From assembly GCA_903828565.1 (NCBI GenBank), contig CAIKMQ010000032.1, forward strand, positions 124,001 through 188,000: a stretch of 64,000 bases of DNA, written 5' to 3'. Positions 8,084 to 16,596 of this stretch are shown here, one piece after another. Origin of the DNA: an uncultured Leptolinea sp. GTDB taxonomy: Bacteria > Chloroflexota > Anaerolineae > Anaerolineales > Anaerolineaceae. Below the pieces are notes generated by a model. The model did not search any database and was not told the origin of the DNA. It worked only from the letters and a program-made list of their open reading frames with translations. Within the stretch, counting starts at the first letter, position 1, and the number at the start of each line of letters is the position of its first letter. The translations under genes and the position numbers were made by a program.

Positions 8084-8872
8084 TTACCCGTCTGGATGCG
8101 ATTTGGGTTTCGCAACAGGCTGCGATGCAGAAACACAATCGGCGTGCATTTCGCGAGCATCTGAAAACCTGTCAGCAGGGTTTTTGGCGAGGGCTTTCGT
8201 TAAGACAGGCTGGAATTCTTTCGGAAGTGTTGGTGAAGATAGCGGATATACCCCTGAGGGGAGAACTCCTGCCAGCAACAGGTGCAGAATGACACCCAGA
8301 GAGTATACATCGGAACGGAAGGTAGGCGGTGAGCCCGCGGCCTGCTCCGGAGCGGTGTAATGGAGAGATCCCCAGGGATGGGGTAAGGGAGGTTCACCGG
8401 TGATGGAAGCTAACCCAAAATCGGTGAGGATGACGTGGTTTTTAGGAGAAACGAGGATATTCGCCGGTTTGATATCCCCATGCGCCACGCCCTTGCTATG
8501 CGCGTAGCCAATAGCATCGCAAGTTTGCATGAATATCTCTACAGCCTGTTGATTGGGTAACTGTCCAGACTGAAGAAGCTGTTTCAATGACAGCCCTTCG
8601 ATCAGCGGCATGACCAAATAAGGCAGTCCATCTGCGACACCATGATTATAGATGGACATAATGTTGGGATGGTGAAGCTGGCAGGTGATCGCTGCTTCGC
8701 GGCTAAACCTGGCGCAAATTGTCCCGTCTGCGGAGAGGGCGGGCTTGATGATCTTGACAGCAACTTCGCACAGTAAACGGGTATCCCATGCGGAATAGAC
8801 AAAAGCCATACCGCCGCGACCAATGCGTTGTCGCAATTGATACCGCTCGCCCAGGATAGGGAGACTCACCAT
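8084..8872 (-). CDS. Ser/Thr protein kinase, single catalytic domain
   Basis: A 262-residue Hanks-type kinase made almost only of the catalytic domain. The glycine loop GRGGMAFV is at residues 18-25, the ATP lysine K40 in VAVK, the catalytic loop HGDIKPANIL at 131-140, DFG at 151-153 and the APEQ segment near 172. The usual Arg of the HRD motif is Gly, so this is a non-RD kinase that may not depend on activation-loop phosphorylation. No transmembrane or PASTA domain is present, unlike PrkC. The substrate is unknown. A PP2C phosphatase gene 4.5 kb away is the only visible candidate antagonist. The ATG lies 6 bases after a TATAAT box, suggesting a leaderless mRNA. Confidence 0.92.
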   Translation of the reverse strand: MVSLPILGERYQLRQRIGRGGMAFVYSAWDTRLLCEVAVKIIKPALSADGTICARFSREAAITCQLHHPNIMSIYNHGVADGLPYLVMPLIEGLSLKQLLQSGQLPNQQAVEIFMQTCDAIGYAHSKGVAHGDIKPANILVSPKNHVILTDFGLASITGEPPLPHPWGSLHYTAPEQAAGSPPTFRSDVYSLGVILHLLLAGVLPSGVYPLSSPTLPKEFQPVLTKALAKNPADRFSDAREMHADCVSASQPVAKPKSHPDG

Positions 8873-8878
8873 GTCGGG

Positions 8879-8887
8879 ATTATAGCA
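8879..8887 (-). promoter_or_regulatory. Extended -10 promoter directly before the kinase gene
   Basis: On the minus strand TGCTATAAT ends 6 bases before the kinase ATG at 8872. Transcription would be expected to start at or next to the A of the ATG, so the mRNA would be leaderless. No -35 box is evident. Confidence 0.55.
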
Positions 8888-8947
8888 TGCGGAAAAGCCG
8901 GTAATAACAGACAGTAACCCTGGCTCTGCCAGTGATCTACGCTGCTC

Positions 8948-11017
8948 TCATTCCTGCCCGAAGCGGATGTAATTCGGATCGTGCCCGCAGCACGATTCTC
9001 CCGGATCGGAGCTGCACCACTTCTTGAAATTAGTCCCTGCGCATTGTTGAGATAAGAATTGGTCGGGAACCGGATTACCGCCGCAGAATGGTTCCGTTCC
9101 CCAGATATTCTCGTTGGCAAATGCGTTCAGGATAGGGTGATCATCCATCCATGTGAACAGCTGGTGATTTTCCTCCCCCACGTTTTGAGAGGGATAAAAG
9201 AGCGGAATGAAAGCCCATCCAGCATTGGCGGAATCATACTGCCTTGAGCAAATTTCGGTCATGTTGAGCAAGCCAATCCAACCGTTCCACGAGATATTTC
9301 CCTGATAATGCGCTTTTCCGCATTCCCAAAAATCGTTGATATACGCACCATGTTTTCCGCGAGATATATAGACCCAGGCATGGCGGTTACCAGGTATGGA
9401 GACGTTGTCACCTGAATACGCATCAAAAGTGATCGGCATGACACCCGGAGGTGCTGGTATCTCATAAAGGCGGGTATGGGAGTGGCTATGTAAGATGAGC
9501 CGTTTCATGGTGTAACAACGGGCTGTTCCATTCGGGTCGTTGTACTGCTCAGACCAGTCGGGTGGATTGACTCCGCACGGCCCCATAAAGCGGGTAAGCC
9601 ATATCTCGAGTGCTTCATTATCCCCCCAATGCCAGTGATAGCTAAATGCTGGCGTGCTTTCGCCCAAAAGCTCAATAATCCGCGGATACGCCCAATCCTC
9701 TTCATACAGCGCAAGGATGGTTAGAACCACGCCTTCAAGGTTGATGCCGTCTGAGAGAACCATGGGATGGACCTGGTATGCGAAACCGATATGCTTCGCT
9801 GGTTCACTTGTTTCAAAGATGTACTGCGGGGTGAATGTGTTGGCTACCCAGTTCTCCTCATCCTGGTTGATTTGATCTTCGTCGGTGTCGTTTTTGATAG
9901 AAGAAGTAGAATCGCCTATATATGGATTTTGTGCTGTCACTGCTGAGGTAAATATCCAGCGCTGGTCGGTGGATGTGGAATTATTCAATTCACAGTCCCA
10001 CAACTGTAGCATGGCTCCGCTGGTACTATTACTAGAGCCGAGAACATCTACACAGCGATTGCTGCTGTTATTCTGCAGGTAACCCGTCGATGTGAGATGC
10101 CACTTCTGGTCTGTGGTGCTGCTAGAGTATTCACAATCCCATAACTGCAGGAATGCCCCATTCTTATACCCGGGAGCACCAGCTACATCGAGGCACTTAT
10201 TGTTGGTCACATTTAACAGGAATCCATCTGAAGTTAGGCGCCAGAATTTGGATGCGAGGGCATCGCATTCAGTGATCTGAATCCTGGAGCCATTGCTGCC
10301 TGAAATCCCCACCGGACTGAGGCATTTTCCGGAAAGCATGCTGACAATATTGCCTTCGCTAATGACTGTGGCACTGCCTGAAGAACCGGATGACCCGCTG
10401 CCATCCGATGAGCCGGAGTTACTGGCGCTGTATTCACCGTATCCTGCGAACCCGCCCTGGTTCGCACCAAAGGAAGTACTGCTGCTCCCCTGGGACTTGA
10501 AAGACCAGAGTTGGTCGGTGCTGCTGGATCCCAGTTCGCAGTCCCAGATTTGCAATACGGAACCACTGGCTGTTCCCTTCGCGCCTGGTACATCCAAACA
10601 ACGCCCGCTGTGTTGATTGCGGAAGTAACCGGAATTATCCAGGTGCCAAGCTTGCGCCGGGTTGGCAGATGTATTCTGGCAATCATACATCTGCAGCTTT
10701 GTTCCATTGGCAGTACCCGGTTCACCGATCGTATCCAGGCATTTTCCAAAGGCGGGATTATATAGTTGATAATCGCTGGTCCATTCCCAGTACTGGATAT
10801 CAAAAGAGGAATTGCAGTCAGTGATCTCGACCAAGTTACCATTCGGTCTGCCATCCCCGATCACCGGTTGAACGCATTTACCGGACAGGCGGTTCACCAG
10901 AGAGCCGACTGCATTCGGCCCGATAGCTGGCGATGCTGCCCGGGTGGGTGATGCCGGTAAAAAAAAGACCATGAATATGGAAATACTAATCACATGGAAG
11001 ACAGAGCAAGTTTTCAT
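8948..11017 (-). CDS. Secreted protein with two ricin-type beta-trefoil lectin domains and a VPS62-like C-terminus
   Basis: A 689-residue exported protein. Residues 1-27 form a Sec signal peptide (hydrophobic VISISIFMVFFLP, then PTRA). Two ricin B-type carbohydrate-binding domains lie at about 38-175 and 223-357, each with QxW-like repeats (AQAWHL, DQLWSF, SKFWRL, DQKWHL, DQRWIF) and the GKCLD pattern. A Ser/Gly-rich linker joins them at about 176-222. The C-terminal 300 residues contain RHAWVYISRGKHGAY, which recalls the VPS62/DUF946 family. Several Cys near the end (GESCCGHDP) could form disulfides, fitting an extracellular location. It probably binds polysaccharide; I see no catalytic motif. 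It is divergent from the cation exchanger gene and has a GGAGGG ribosome binding site. Confidence 0.85.
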   Translation of the reverse strand: MKTCSVFHVISISIFMVFFLPASPTRAASPAIGPNAVGSLVNRLSGKCVQPVIGDGRPNGNLVEITDCNSSFDIQYWEWTSDYQLYNPAFGKCLDTIGEPGTANGTKLQMYDCQNTSANPAQAWHLDNSGYFRNQHSGRCLDVPGAKGTASGSVLQIWDCELGSSSTDQLWSFKSQGSSSTSFGANQGGFAGYGEYSASNSGSSDGSGSSGSSGSATVISEGNIVSMLSGKCLSPVGISGSNGSRIQITECDALASKFWRLTSDGFLLNVTNNKCLDVAGAPGYKNGAFLQLWDCEYSSSTTDQKWHLTSTGYLQNNSSNRCVDVLGSSNSTSGAMLQLWDCELNNSTSTDQRWIFTSAVTAQNPYIGDSTSSIKNDTDEDQINQDEENWVANTFTPQYIFETSEPAKHIGFAYQVHPMVLSDGINLEGVVLTILALYEEDWAYPRIIELLGESTPAFSYHWHWGDNEALEIWLTRFMGPCGVNPPDWSEQYNDPNGTARCYTMKRLILHSHSHTRLYEIPAPPGVMPITFDAYSGDNVSIPGNRHAWVYISRGKHGAYINDFWECGKAHYQGNISWNGWIGLLNMTEICSRQYDSANAGWAFIPLFYPSQNVGEENHQLFTWMDDHPILNAFANENIWGTEPFCGGNPVPDQFLSQQCAGTNFKKWCSSDPGESCCGHDPNYIRFGQE

Positions 11018-11154
11018 AAGCCCTCCAATTGTATGAACAATATCAAATCAATCATAGCATGTTGAATATTAAAAATCTATTAACTCTACGGGAGCAGATC
11101 CCACGGGTATATCTGTTGTAGAATTAATCAAAATCATTAAATAGGTGCTAAAAG

Positions 11155-12240
11155 ATGACAAGTTTTATGCGATATATCAGAACAAACCCTCTGATTCTAC
11201 TGGCATTCGCCATTCCCTTGGCTTTCATGGCAAGGTATACGGGTTGGAGTTCACTGTGGGTGTTCATTTTATCCACCTTGAGCATCATCCCAATGGCCAG
11301 CCTGATCGGCAAAGCTACCGAGTCTCTCGCGGTCTATACCGGTCCGAAGATCGGCGGCCTGTTAAATGCCACCTTGGGGAATGCGGCTGAACTGATCATT
11401 ACACTGGTGGCGATCAAAGCCGGGTATCTGGACCTGGTAAAGGCTTCCATCACTGGTTCGATCATCGGGAATATTCTCCTGGTACTTGGTGCAGCCATGA
11501 TCGTTGGCGGAGTGAAACATGGCACGCAGCGATTCAACCAGAAGCAAGCCGGGCATCATGCCGTGTTGCTGACGCTTGCCGTGCTAGCATTGGTCATCCC
11601 TTCATTCTTCAGCCATTCGATCGGAGAGGAAGGTAGCGTCGAGGTAGAGATCCTTAGCCTGGGAGTAGCCATAATCATGGTGCTGCTTTACGGACTCGGC
11701 CTGTTCTACTCCTTGAAGATCAATAACAGTCCGGTGACATATGCGGAAGAAGAAAGCCAACAGCATAAACCGGAATTTTCACGCAACCATGCCATCTTGC
11801 TGCTGGTTGTTTCCACTCTAGCCGTTGTGTTCATGAGTGAATTGTTGGTCGGAGCGATCGAAGATGTCGTCCTGCAATTCGGTGTTAGTGAATTTTTCCT
11901 CGGTATCATATTGATACCCGTGGTGGGTAATGCCGCCGAGCATTTCGTTGCGGTCCAGGTGGCGGCGCGGAATAAAATGGATCTGAGTGTTGAGATCGCT
12001 ATTTCTTCCAGCCTGCAGATTGCTTTATTTGTCGCACCCGTGCTGGTATTCATCAGCCTTTTCATGGGGCACCCTCTAACGCTGATTTTCAATACTTTTG
12101 AATTAATGGCACTCGGGGCTGGCGTTCTGGTGACGATCATGGTTTCTTCGGATGGCGAATCCAACTGGATGGAAGGCACCACGATGGTGGCGGTCTATAT
12201 CATACTGGCGCTGGCATTCTTCCTGATGAGGACAGCATGA
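11155..12240 (+). CDS. Calcium/cation:proton antiporter (CaCA family, Cax type)
   Basis: A 361-residue membrane protein with about 11 hydrophobic helices. Both signature alpha repeats of the CaCA superfamily are present: GNAAELIITLVAI at residues 75-87 and GNAAEHFVAVQVAA at about 259-272, with the acidic residues needed for cation transport. It exchanges Ca2+ (or a related cation) for protons across the cytoplasmic membrane. A short acidic, His-containing segment (YAEEESQQHKPEF) lies between the two halves. AGGTG 7 bases before the ATG serves as ribosome binding site. The stop overlaps the next gene by ATGA. The exact ion is inferred from the family. Confidence 0.92.
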   Translation: MTSFMRYIRTNPLILLAFAIPLAFMARYTGWSSLWVFILSTLSIIPMASLIGKATESLAVYTGPKIGGLLNATLGNAAELIITLVAIKAGYLDLVKASITGSIIGNILLVLGAAMIVGGVKHGTQRFNQKQAGHHAVLLTLAVLALVIPSFFSHSIGEEGSVEVEILSLGVAIIMVLLYGLGLFYSLKINNSPVTYAEEESQQHKPEFSRNHAILLLVVSTLAVVFMSELLVGAIEDVVLQFGVSEFFLGIILIPVVGNAAEHFVAVQVAARNKMDLSVEIAISSSLQIALFVAPVLVFISLFMGHPLTLIFNTFELMALGAGVLVTIMVSSDGESNWMEGTTMVAVYIILALAFFLMRTA

Positions 12241-12713
12241 AAAAGGTATTGCCGGGGATCTTGATCGGCGGACTAGCCGCAGTGCTCTGTATTGGTGTCA
12301 TGGCGGTCGTCATTCGGCTGCTGCCGGACCCAATGGTGAAACCGGGCAGTTCGCCTGCACTGGTGACGGTCATCCCCGCTCGATCCATTCCGCCGACGAT
12401 CGTTCCAACGGCTACACTCGCGCCAGAGATGGCTGCAACACTGGCCAATCTTCCCCCGGACCCCGGCGGGAAGATCCAGGCGGGGATCTCGGTCCACATA
12501 TCAGGCACAGGTGGAGACGGGTTGCGTGTTCGCAGAGATCCCGGCATACAGGGTGAGCCGCTTTTCCTGGCTGCTGAAAACGAAGAGTTTAGTGTGACAG
12601 CCGGTCCGCAGGTTGTGGACCAGTTGACTTGGTGGTACATTGTTGCACCGTATGATGAACAACGGCAGGGATGGGCGGCAGCTAACTACCTGGTACCGGC
12701 TGCGGTACCTTAG
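12237..12713 (+). CDS. Membrane-anchored SH3-like domain protein
   Basis: A 158-residue protein with one N-terminal transmembrane helix (residues about 5-28, GILIGGLAAVLCIGVMAVVI). A Pro/Thr-rich linker follows, then a bacterial SH3-like fold at about 85-155, recognised from GDGLRVRRDPGIQGEPLFLA and the ending WWYIVAPYDEQRQGWAAANYL. Such domains often bind cell-wall or extracellular ligands. The start overlaps the antiporter stop by 4 bases, so the two are probably cotranslated and may act together at the membrane, but there is no direct evidence for that. The specific ligand is unknown. Confidence 0.75.
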   Translation: MKKVLPGILIGGLAAVLCIGVMAVVIRLLPDPMVKPGSSPALVTVIPARSIPPTIVPTATLAPEMAATLANLPPDPGGKIQAGISVHISGTGGDGLRVRRDPGIQGEPLFLAAENEEFSVTAGPQVVDQLTWWYIVAPYDEQRQGWAAANYLVPAAVP

Positions 12714-12741
12714 TTGCATGCTGTCATTTTCAAGCTACAAT
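12714..12741 (+). promoter_or_regulatory. Possible promoter for the gene at 12762
   Basis: TTGCAT at 12714-12719 and TACAAT at 12736-12741 are 16 bases apart. The predicted start is about 14 bases upstream of the GTG at 12762. Confidence 0.45.
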
Positions 12742-12761
12742 TAATCTGACGAACGAAATCT

Positions 12762-13295
12762 GTGAGTAAGGGAATGCGCCAATCAAAAACACAACCAGGA
12801 AATAAGTACATCCACCTGAATATCGGGGATGTCTTGATGCTCTGCATGGAGGATTCCAGTGTGGCACCCATCCAGCAGCTGGTTGAATCACTGATCGTGA
12901 TCGGCCCTGAGAGCCTGGCGTTATTGCGTGAGATTCTGATGGAAGCCAGTAAACGGAAGATCCAGGTGATGACGGATGAACATCAGGTGATGGAAGGTTT
13001 GCGTGATAATCTGGCTAATTACGGTGTGGCACTTCCTGTCGGGATGGATGCAACTGGTCTGATTCGCATACGGGCGTCACGTTTCCATTCTCTGCTCAGG
13101 CAGTATGGTGTCAGCCAGGAGACTTATCAGGTGGAATGCCTACAACTGCTGCAAGATACCCGGGACCTGTTGATTGGCTTACAGATCAAACAGGAATTGC
13201 TGGGAAGAATCGAAGAGTATCTGGAAGATTGGACATGGAGCCTCTTTTATATGTCTTCCCGGAACATCCTGCCGGGCAGCCTGCACATCCAGTGA
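12762..13295 (+). CDS. Hypothetical protein of unknown family
   Basis: A 177-residue soluble protein that I do not recognise. It starts at GTG (MSKGMRQSKT); an ATG at 12774 is an alternative, and neither has a strong ribosome binding site. The sequence is largely helical, with SVAPIQQLVESLIVIGPESLALLREIL and LQLLQDTRDLLIGLQIKQELL as amphipathic segments. The central LRDNLANYGVALPVGMDATGLIRIRASRFHS may be a small beta element. There are no Cys clusters, signal peptide or nucleotide-binding motifs. It precedes the PP2C phosphatase and two response regulators on the same strand, so a signalling-related role is possible but unsupported. Confidence 0.6.
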   Translation: MSKGMRQSKTQPGNKYIHLNIGDVLMLCMEDSSVAPIQQLVESLIVIGPESLALLREILMEASKRKIQVMTDEHQVMEGLRDNLANYGVALPVGMDATGLIRIRASRFHSLLRQYGVSQETYQVECLQLLQDTRDLLIGLQIKQELLGRIEEYLEDWTWSLFYMSSRNILPGSLHIQ

Positions 13296-13350
13296 CTTAA
13301 ATGATTTCCGAGGGAACCATCAGCATTTTTGATCCATCATGGAGTAAATA

Positions 13351-14226
13351 GTGTTCAATTGGCTACAGAAGGTAATCACCTTCATTAAACTCATTACAGG
13401 CGGGAAGGTTGGACGTAGAAAGGCAACCCGGCGGTCTGCCTGGCATGCGGATTATGCCCTGGGACAGTCGTGCGGAAAGAAACGCCCGCGAAATGAGGAT
13501 TCACTCTACGCGGATACCTGGCAGGTTGCTTGGGCAGATGTGAACTCCACTGCCGGCCTGTTTCTGGTTGCCGATGGTATGGGTGGTCATGCGAACGGCC
13601 AGCTGGCCAGCAAGACAGCGACAGTTGTTTTCACTGAGGTTTTCAAATCAAATCTGCCATCCTTGAACCAAGGAGATGGAATGATAGATCCGGCCAAGGT
13701 GGCTGTAGTAATGCAGCAGGCATTACACAGCGCTCACCAGGCAGTCATACAGCGGGTGCCCGGCGGCGGGACCACCCTGACTGCTGTTTATCACCAGAAT
13801 GGCTCTGCCTGGTTCATCCATGCAGGCGACACCCGCTGCTATCTATTCCCCCCTGAGGGTGCACCGCAGCTGCTGACCACTGACCACTCACTTGTGCAAA
13901 GGCTGGTCGATATCGGCCAGATTTTCCCGGAAAAAGCGGCACATGACCCCCGACGGAACATTTTGTATATGGCTCTTGGGCAAGCGGAACTTTTGGAACC
14001 AGAATCCGGCACATTAGCCATCCCATCCGGAGCGACATTGCTGCTGTGCAGTGACGGATTGTGGGGAAGCGTCCAATCGGAAGAGATTACGGATGTGCTG
14101 ATGTCTGATGATCCGCTGCAGGTGAAAGCGAACCGGCTGGTGGATGCAGCGAATGCGGCTGGCGGCCCGGATAATATCAGTGTCTGCCTGGTGAAGTGCT
14201 GGCAGGAAGGGGCAAGGAGCAAGTAA
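13351..14226 (+). CDS. PP2C-type Ser/Thr protein phosphatase
   Basis: A 291-residue metal-dependent phosphatase. PP2C motifs are in order: RNEDS (residues about 47-51), VADGMGGHANG (first metal Asp), GGTTLTA, HAGDTRCYLF, TTDHSLVQRL, LLCSDGLWGSV and GGPDNISVCLV with the last metal Asp. The catalytic domain fills the protein after a 30-residue N-terminus that begins with an amphipathic stretch (FNWLQKVITFIKLI), which may touch the membrane. It would remove phosphate from Ser/Thr residues and could oppose the kinase at 8084-8872. GTG was chosen as start because GGAG lies 6 bases upstream. The stop is directly followed by the ATG of the response regulator gene. Confidence 0.94.
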   Translation: MFNWLQKVITFIKLITGGKVGRRKATRRSAWHADYALGQSCGKKRPRNEDSLYADTWQVAWADVNSTAGLFLVADGMGGHANGQLASKTATVVFTEVFKSNLPSLNQGDGMIDPAKVAVVMQQALHSAHQAVIQRVPGGGTTLTAVYHQNGSAWFIHAGDTRCYLFPPEGAPQLLTTDHSLVQRLVDIGQIFPEKAAHDPRRNILYMALGQAELLEPESGTLAIPSGATLLLCSDGLWGSVQSEEITDVLMSDDPLQVKANRLVDAANAAGGPDNISVCLVKCWQEGARSK

Positions 14227-14985
14227 ATGAGCAACGAAGCAATGAACAGCCGCATCCTGGTCGTGGATGATGAAGAACGTATGGTTAGATTTATCCGTCT
14301 GAATTTGGAGCATGACGGTTTCGTGGTTGCAGCCGCCTATCGAGGGTCGCAGGCGATTCAGGCGATCAGGGAGAATTTGCCGGACCTGGTGCTGCTGGAT
14401 GTGATGTTACCGGATATCGATGGTTTTGAGGTATTACAGCTGATCCGTGAGGTGAACAGCGTACCGGTGATTATGTTGACGGCAAAAGGCGAAGAAGATG
14501 ACCGCGTGAAGGGCCTGGAGCTTGGTGCGGATGATTATGTAACCAAGCCGTTCTCCCCGCGCGAGTTGGTATCGCGGGTGCGAGCAGTATTACGGCGAAC
14601 CGAAGCCATCAGCGGGAGCCTGCGCGGTCTGATCCATGTGGATGACCATTTGAAGATCGATTTCGACCGGCGGGAGGTCTGGCTGGATGGCAGCCTGGTG
14701 AAATTGCGGCCGACAGAATTCCGCCTGCTGTATCACCTGGTGCAGAACGCCGGCTGGGTCTTGGCACACGACACCATCCTCGCAAAAGTATGGGGATATG
14801 AATATCAGGATGAACCGCATTATGTCAGGTTGTATATCAACTATCTACGCCAAAAACTGGAAAAAGACCCGGCTGACCCGGTTTACATTCTCACCGAGCG
14901 AGGTGTGGGCTACCGCTTTGTGGATTTCAGGCGCAACAAACCTGATGCCTCTGCAAGTACACCCGGAGCAAATCAACTGGTATGA
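14227..14985 (+). CDS. OmpR/PhoB-family response regulator
   Basis: A 252-residue two-component regulator. The receiver domain (residues about 8-122) has the acidic pair VVDDEE, the phosphoacceptor D58 in LLLDVMLPD and K107 in YVTKPF. A winged-helix DNA-binding domain follows (about 135-235), ending in LTERGVGYRF. No histidine kinase gene is near, so it is an orphan in this window. A second ATG at codon 6 (MNSRILVVDDE) is an alternative start. The gene abuts the PP2C phosphatase gene without a gap, which would allow cross-talk between Ser/Thr and two-component signalling; this is inference. Confidence 0.94.
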   Translation: MSNEAMNSRILVVDDEERMVRFIRLNLEHDGFVVAAAYRGSQAIQAIRENLPDLVLLDVMLPDIDGFEVLQLIREVNSVPVIMLTAKGEEDDRVKGLELGADDYVTKPFSPRELVSRVRAVLRRTEAISGSLRGLIHVDDHLKIDFDRREVWLDGSLVKLRPTEFRLLYHLVQNAGWVLAHDTILAKVWGYEYQDEPHYVRLYINYLRQKLEKDPADPVYILTERGVGYRFVDFRRNKPDASASTPGANQLV

Positions 14986-15026
14986 ACGCCGGGTCTCTGG
15001 TATGATTAACCCCGGAGGACGCAGGC

Positions 15027-15680
15027 ATGATGAAACAACGTATCCTGCTGGTAGATGACCATGAAGTGGTCCGGCTCGGGTTGAAGTCGCTCTTGGAGCA
15101 CCACCCGCAGTTCGAAGTTGTCGGGGAAGCAGCCAATGCACGCGAAGCCGTGGAGCAGGTAAACCGCACGCACCCGGATGTGGTGGTGATGGATATTCGT
15201 CTGCCTGGTACGAGCGGAATTGAAGCCTGCCAGGAGATCACCATCACCTTCCCGGATACTCGGGTGATCATGCTCACCTCTTACGCAGAGGACGAGATGC
15301 TGTTCTCGGCGATCCGCGCCGGTGCTTCGGGATATGTGCTGAAGCAGATCGGCGGGGAAGACCTGGTACGCGCGCTGGAGGCGATTGGGCGGGGCGAGGC
15401 GTTGATCGATACCATGCTGACGCAGAAGGTCTTTGAAAAAGTCCGCCAGGCAGATGAAAAGGAAAAGGCATCTGCATTTGTCAACCTGAGCCAACAGGAA
15501 AAGCATGTACTGTTACTTGTATCCGAAGGTAAGACCAATCGTGAGATTGCCAAATCCCTGTTTCTGGGGGAAGGGACCGTGCGTAATTATGTCAGTAGTA
15601 TTTTGGATAAGCTGGAAGTGAGCAACAGGGCTGAGGCCGCCGCATATGCCGTGCAGCACAACCTGAGAGAATACCTGTAA
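15027..15680 (+). CDS. NarL/FixJ-family response regulator
   Basis: A 217-residue response regulator. The receiver domain (residues about 4-120) has VDDHEVVR, the phosphoacceptor D56 in [10 protein letters not shown] and the Lys in YVLKQIGG. A LuxR-type helix-turn-helix lies at about 150-210 ([20 protein letters not shown], then [14 protein letters not shown]). The overall layout resembles DevR/DosR regulators. GGAGG 8 bases before the first of two adjacent ATG codons supports the start. It follows the OmpR-type regulator by 41 bases with no histidine kinase beside it. Target genes are unknown. A strong terminator follows. Confidence 0.94.
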   Translation: MMKQRILLVDDHEVVRLGLKSLLEHHPQFEVVGEAANAREAVEQVNRTHPDVVVMDIRLPGTSGIEACQEITITFPDTRVIMLTSYAEDEMLFSAIRAGASGYVLKQIGGEDLVRALEAIGRGEALIDTMLTQKVFEKVRQADEKEKASAFVNLSQQEKHVLLLVSEGKTNREIAKSLFLGEGTVRNYVSSILDKLEVSNRAEAAAYAVQHNLREYL

Positions 15681-15694
15681 ACGATGATTCAGTC

Positions 15695-15721
15695 AAAAAC
15701 CCGGCGCTGCCGGGTTTTTTT
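15695..15721. terminator. Bidirectional intrinsic terminator
   Basis: A 6-bp GC stem (15700-15705 with 15709-15714) is extended by A/T pairs and flanked by AAAAA on the left and seven T on the right. It ends the response-regulator transcript on the plus strand and, read in reverse, the dgkA operon on the minus strand. Confidence 0.9.
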
Positions 15722-15757
15722 ATTAATGTGGTTGTGTGAGTTTACATACGACTAGAT

Positions 15758-16132
15758 TTACCAATTCAAACGCGCCAGCAGGGGAGGTCCCAGTACCAGA
15801 AGGCCGATGACCACCGATACCAGCGCAGACAGCAGGACCGCTGCCGCCCCGACATCCTTGCCGACCTTTGCCAACGGATGCTTTTGCGGGCTGGCCAGGT
15901 CCACCACGGCTTCCAGCGCCGTGTTTAGAAACTCCGCGAACCAAACCATGCCAATGACCACCACCAACAATGCCCAGTCTCGCAATGGGAGGCGCAGCCA
16001 AGCTGCCAGGGCGATTACTGCCAGTGTGATTACTGAGTGCACCCAGGCGTTCTTCTGGGTGGAAATGACGTACCACCAGCCGGCAAAGGCATGCCTGAAG
16101 GACAGCAGGCGGGAACGGACGAAACGTATCAC
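15758..16132 (-). CDS. dgkA: Diacylglycerol/undecaprenol kinase (DgkA)
   Basis: A 124-residue integral membrane kinase with three predicted helices. The family signature EFLNTALEAVVDLAS and KVGKDVGAAAVLLSAL is clear. In Gram-positive relatives the enzyme phosphorylates undecaprenol to recycle the cell-wall lipid carrier, while in E. coli the substrate is diacylglycerol; the sequence does not decide between them. The start is GTG overlapping the ybeY stop (GTGA). It is the last gene of a minus-strand operon, in the pgpH-ybeY-dgkA order shared with Bacillota. Confidence 0.94.
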   Translation of the reverse strand: MIRFVRSRLLSFRHAFAGWWYVISTQKNAWVHSVITLAVIALAAWLRLPLRDWALLVVVIGMVWFAEFLNTALEAVVDLASPQKHPLAKVGKDVGAAAVLLSALVSVVIGLLVLGPPLLARLNW

Positions 16133-16596
16133 TTAGAATCCTTGGGGAGGAAATTCTTCGCGAGCGGGTTGTTTAAGGATGTCAGCAGAGTACTCTGCTC
16201 GTGCCACATCCTGGCTTCGCGTGCGGATGTATCGTGGTCGTGGCCAGCCAGGTGGAGCATCCCATGGATGATGAGCAATTGCAGTTCATGCATCAATGAA
16301 TGCCCGCCGGCCTGTGCCTGTTTACGCGCGGTGGGGATAGAAATGATAATATCGCCTACATATTCAATGCCGGATTCAGGATCTGGTATGTTCTGATCGA
16401 AAGAGAGCACATCCGTTGGTTTATCCAATCCGCGGAAATCGCGATTAAGCGCGCGGATCTCGGCATCACCGGTCAGGATGATGCCGATGATGGCCGCCTG
16501 AGGGAAAACACGCTGCCTGACAGATTCAGCCATTGTGGTGAGCGCTTCTGCAGAAACCTGAGCGCGGTAATAGGGACGGATCTGCAGTTCAATCAT
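16129..16596 (-). CDS. ybeY: Endoribonuclease YbeY (rRNA maturation factor)
   Basis: A 155-residue zinc-dependent endoribonuclease involved in 16S rRNA 3'-end processing and ribosome quality control. The metal-binding motif HGMLHLAGHDH near residues 110-120 is the H-x3-H-x5-H signature, and NRDFRGLDKPTDVLSF precedes it as in all YbeY proteins. I chose the ATG at 16596 (MIELQIRP): an earlier in-frame ATG would add 39 residues that lie wholly within pgpH and are not family-like. It overlaps the end of pgpH by 8 bases and dgkA by 4. Confidence 0.95.
   Translation of the reverse strand: MIELQIRPYYRAQVSAEALTTMAESVRQRVFPQAAIIGIILTGDAEIRALNRDFRGLDKPTDVLSFDQNIPDPESGIEYVGDIIISIPTARKQAQAGGHSLMHELQLLIIHGMLHLAGHDHDTSAREARMWHEQSTLLTSLNNPLAKNFLPKDSK

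Noticed and set aside
10234..10854. 206-codon minus-strand frame inside the lectin gene
   Set aside because: It is another frame of the lectin gene, whose repeats create long open frames; no protein-like signature.
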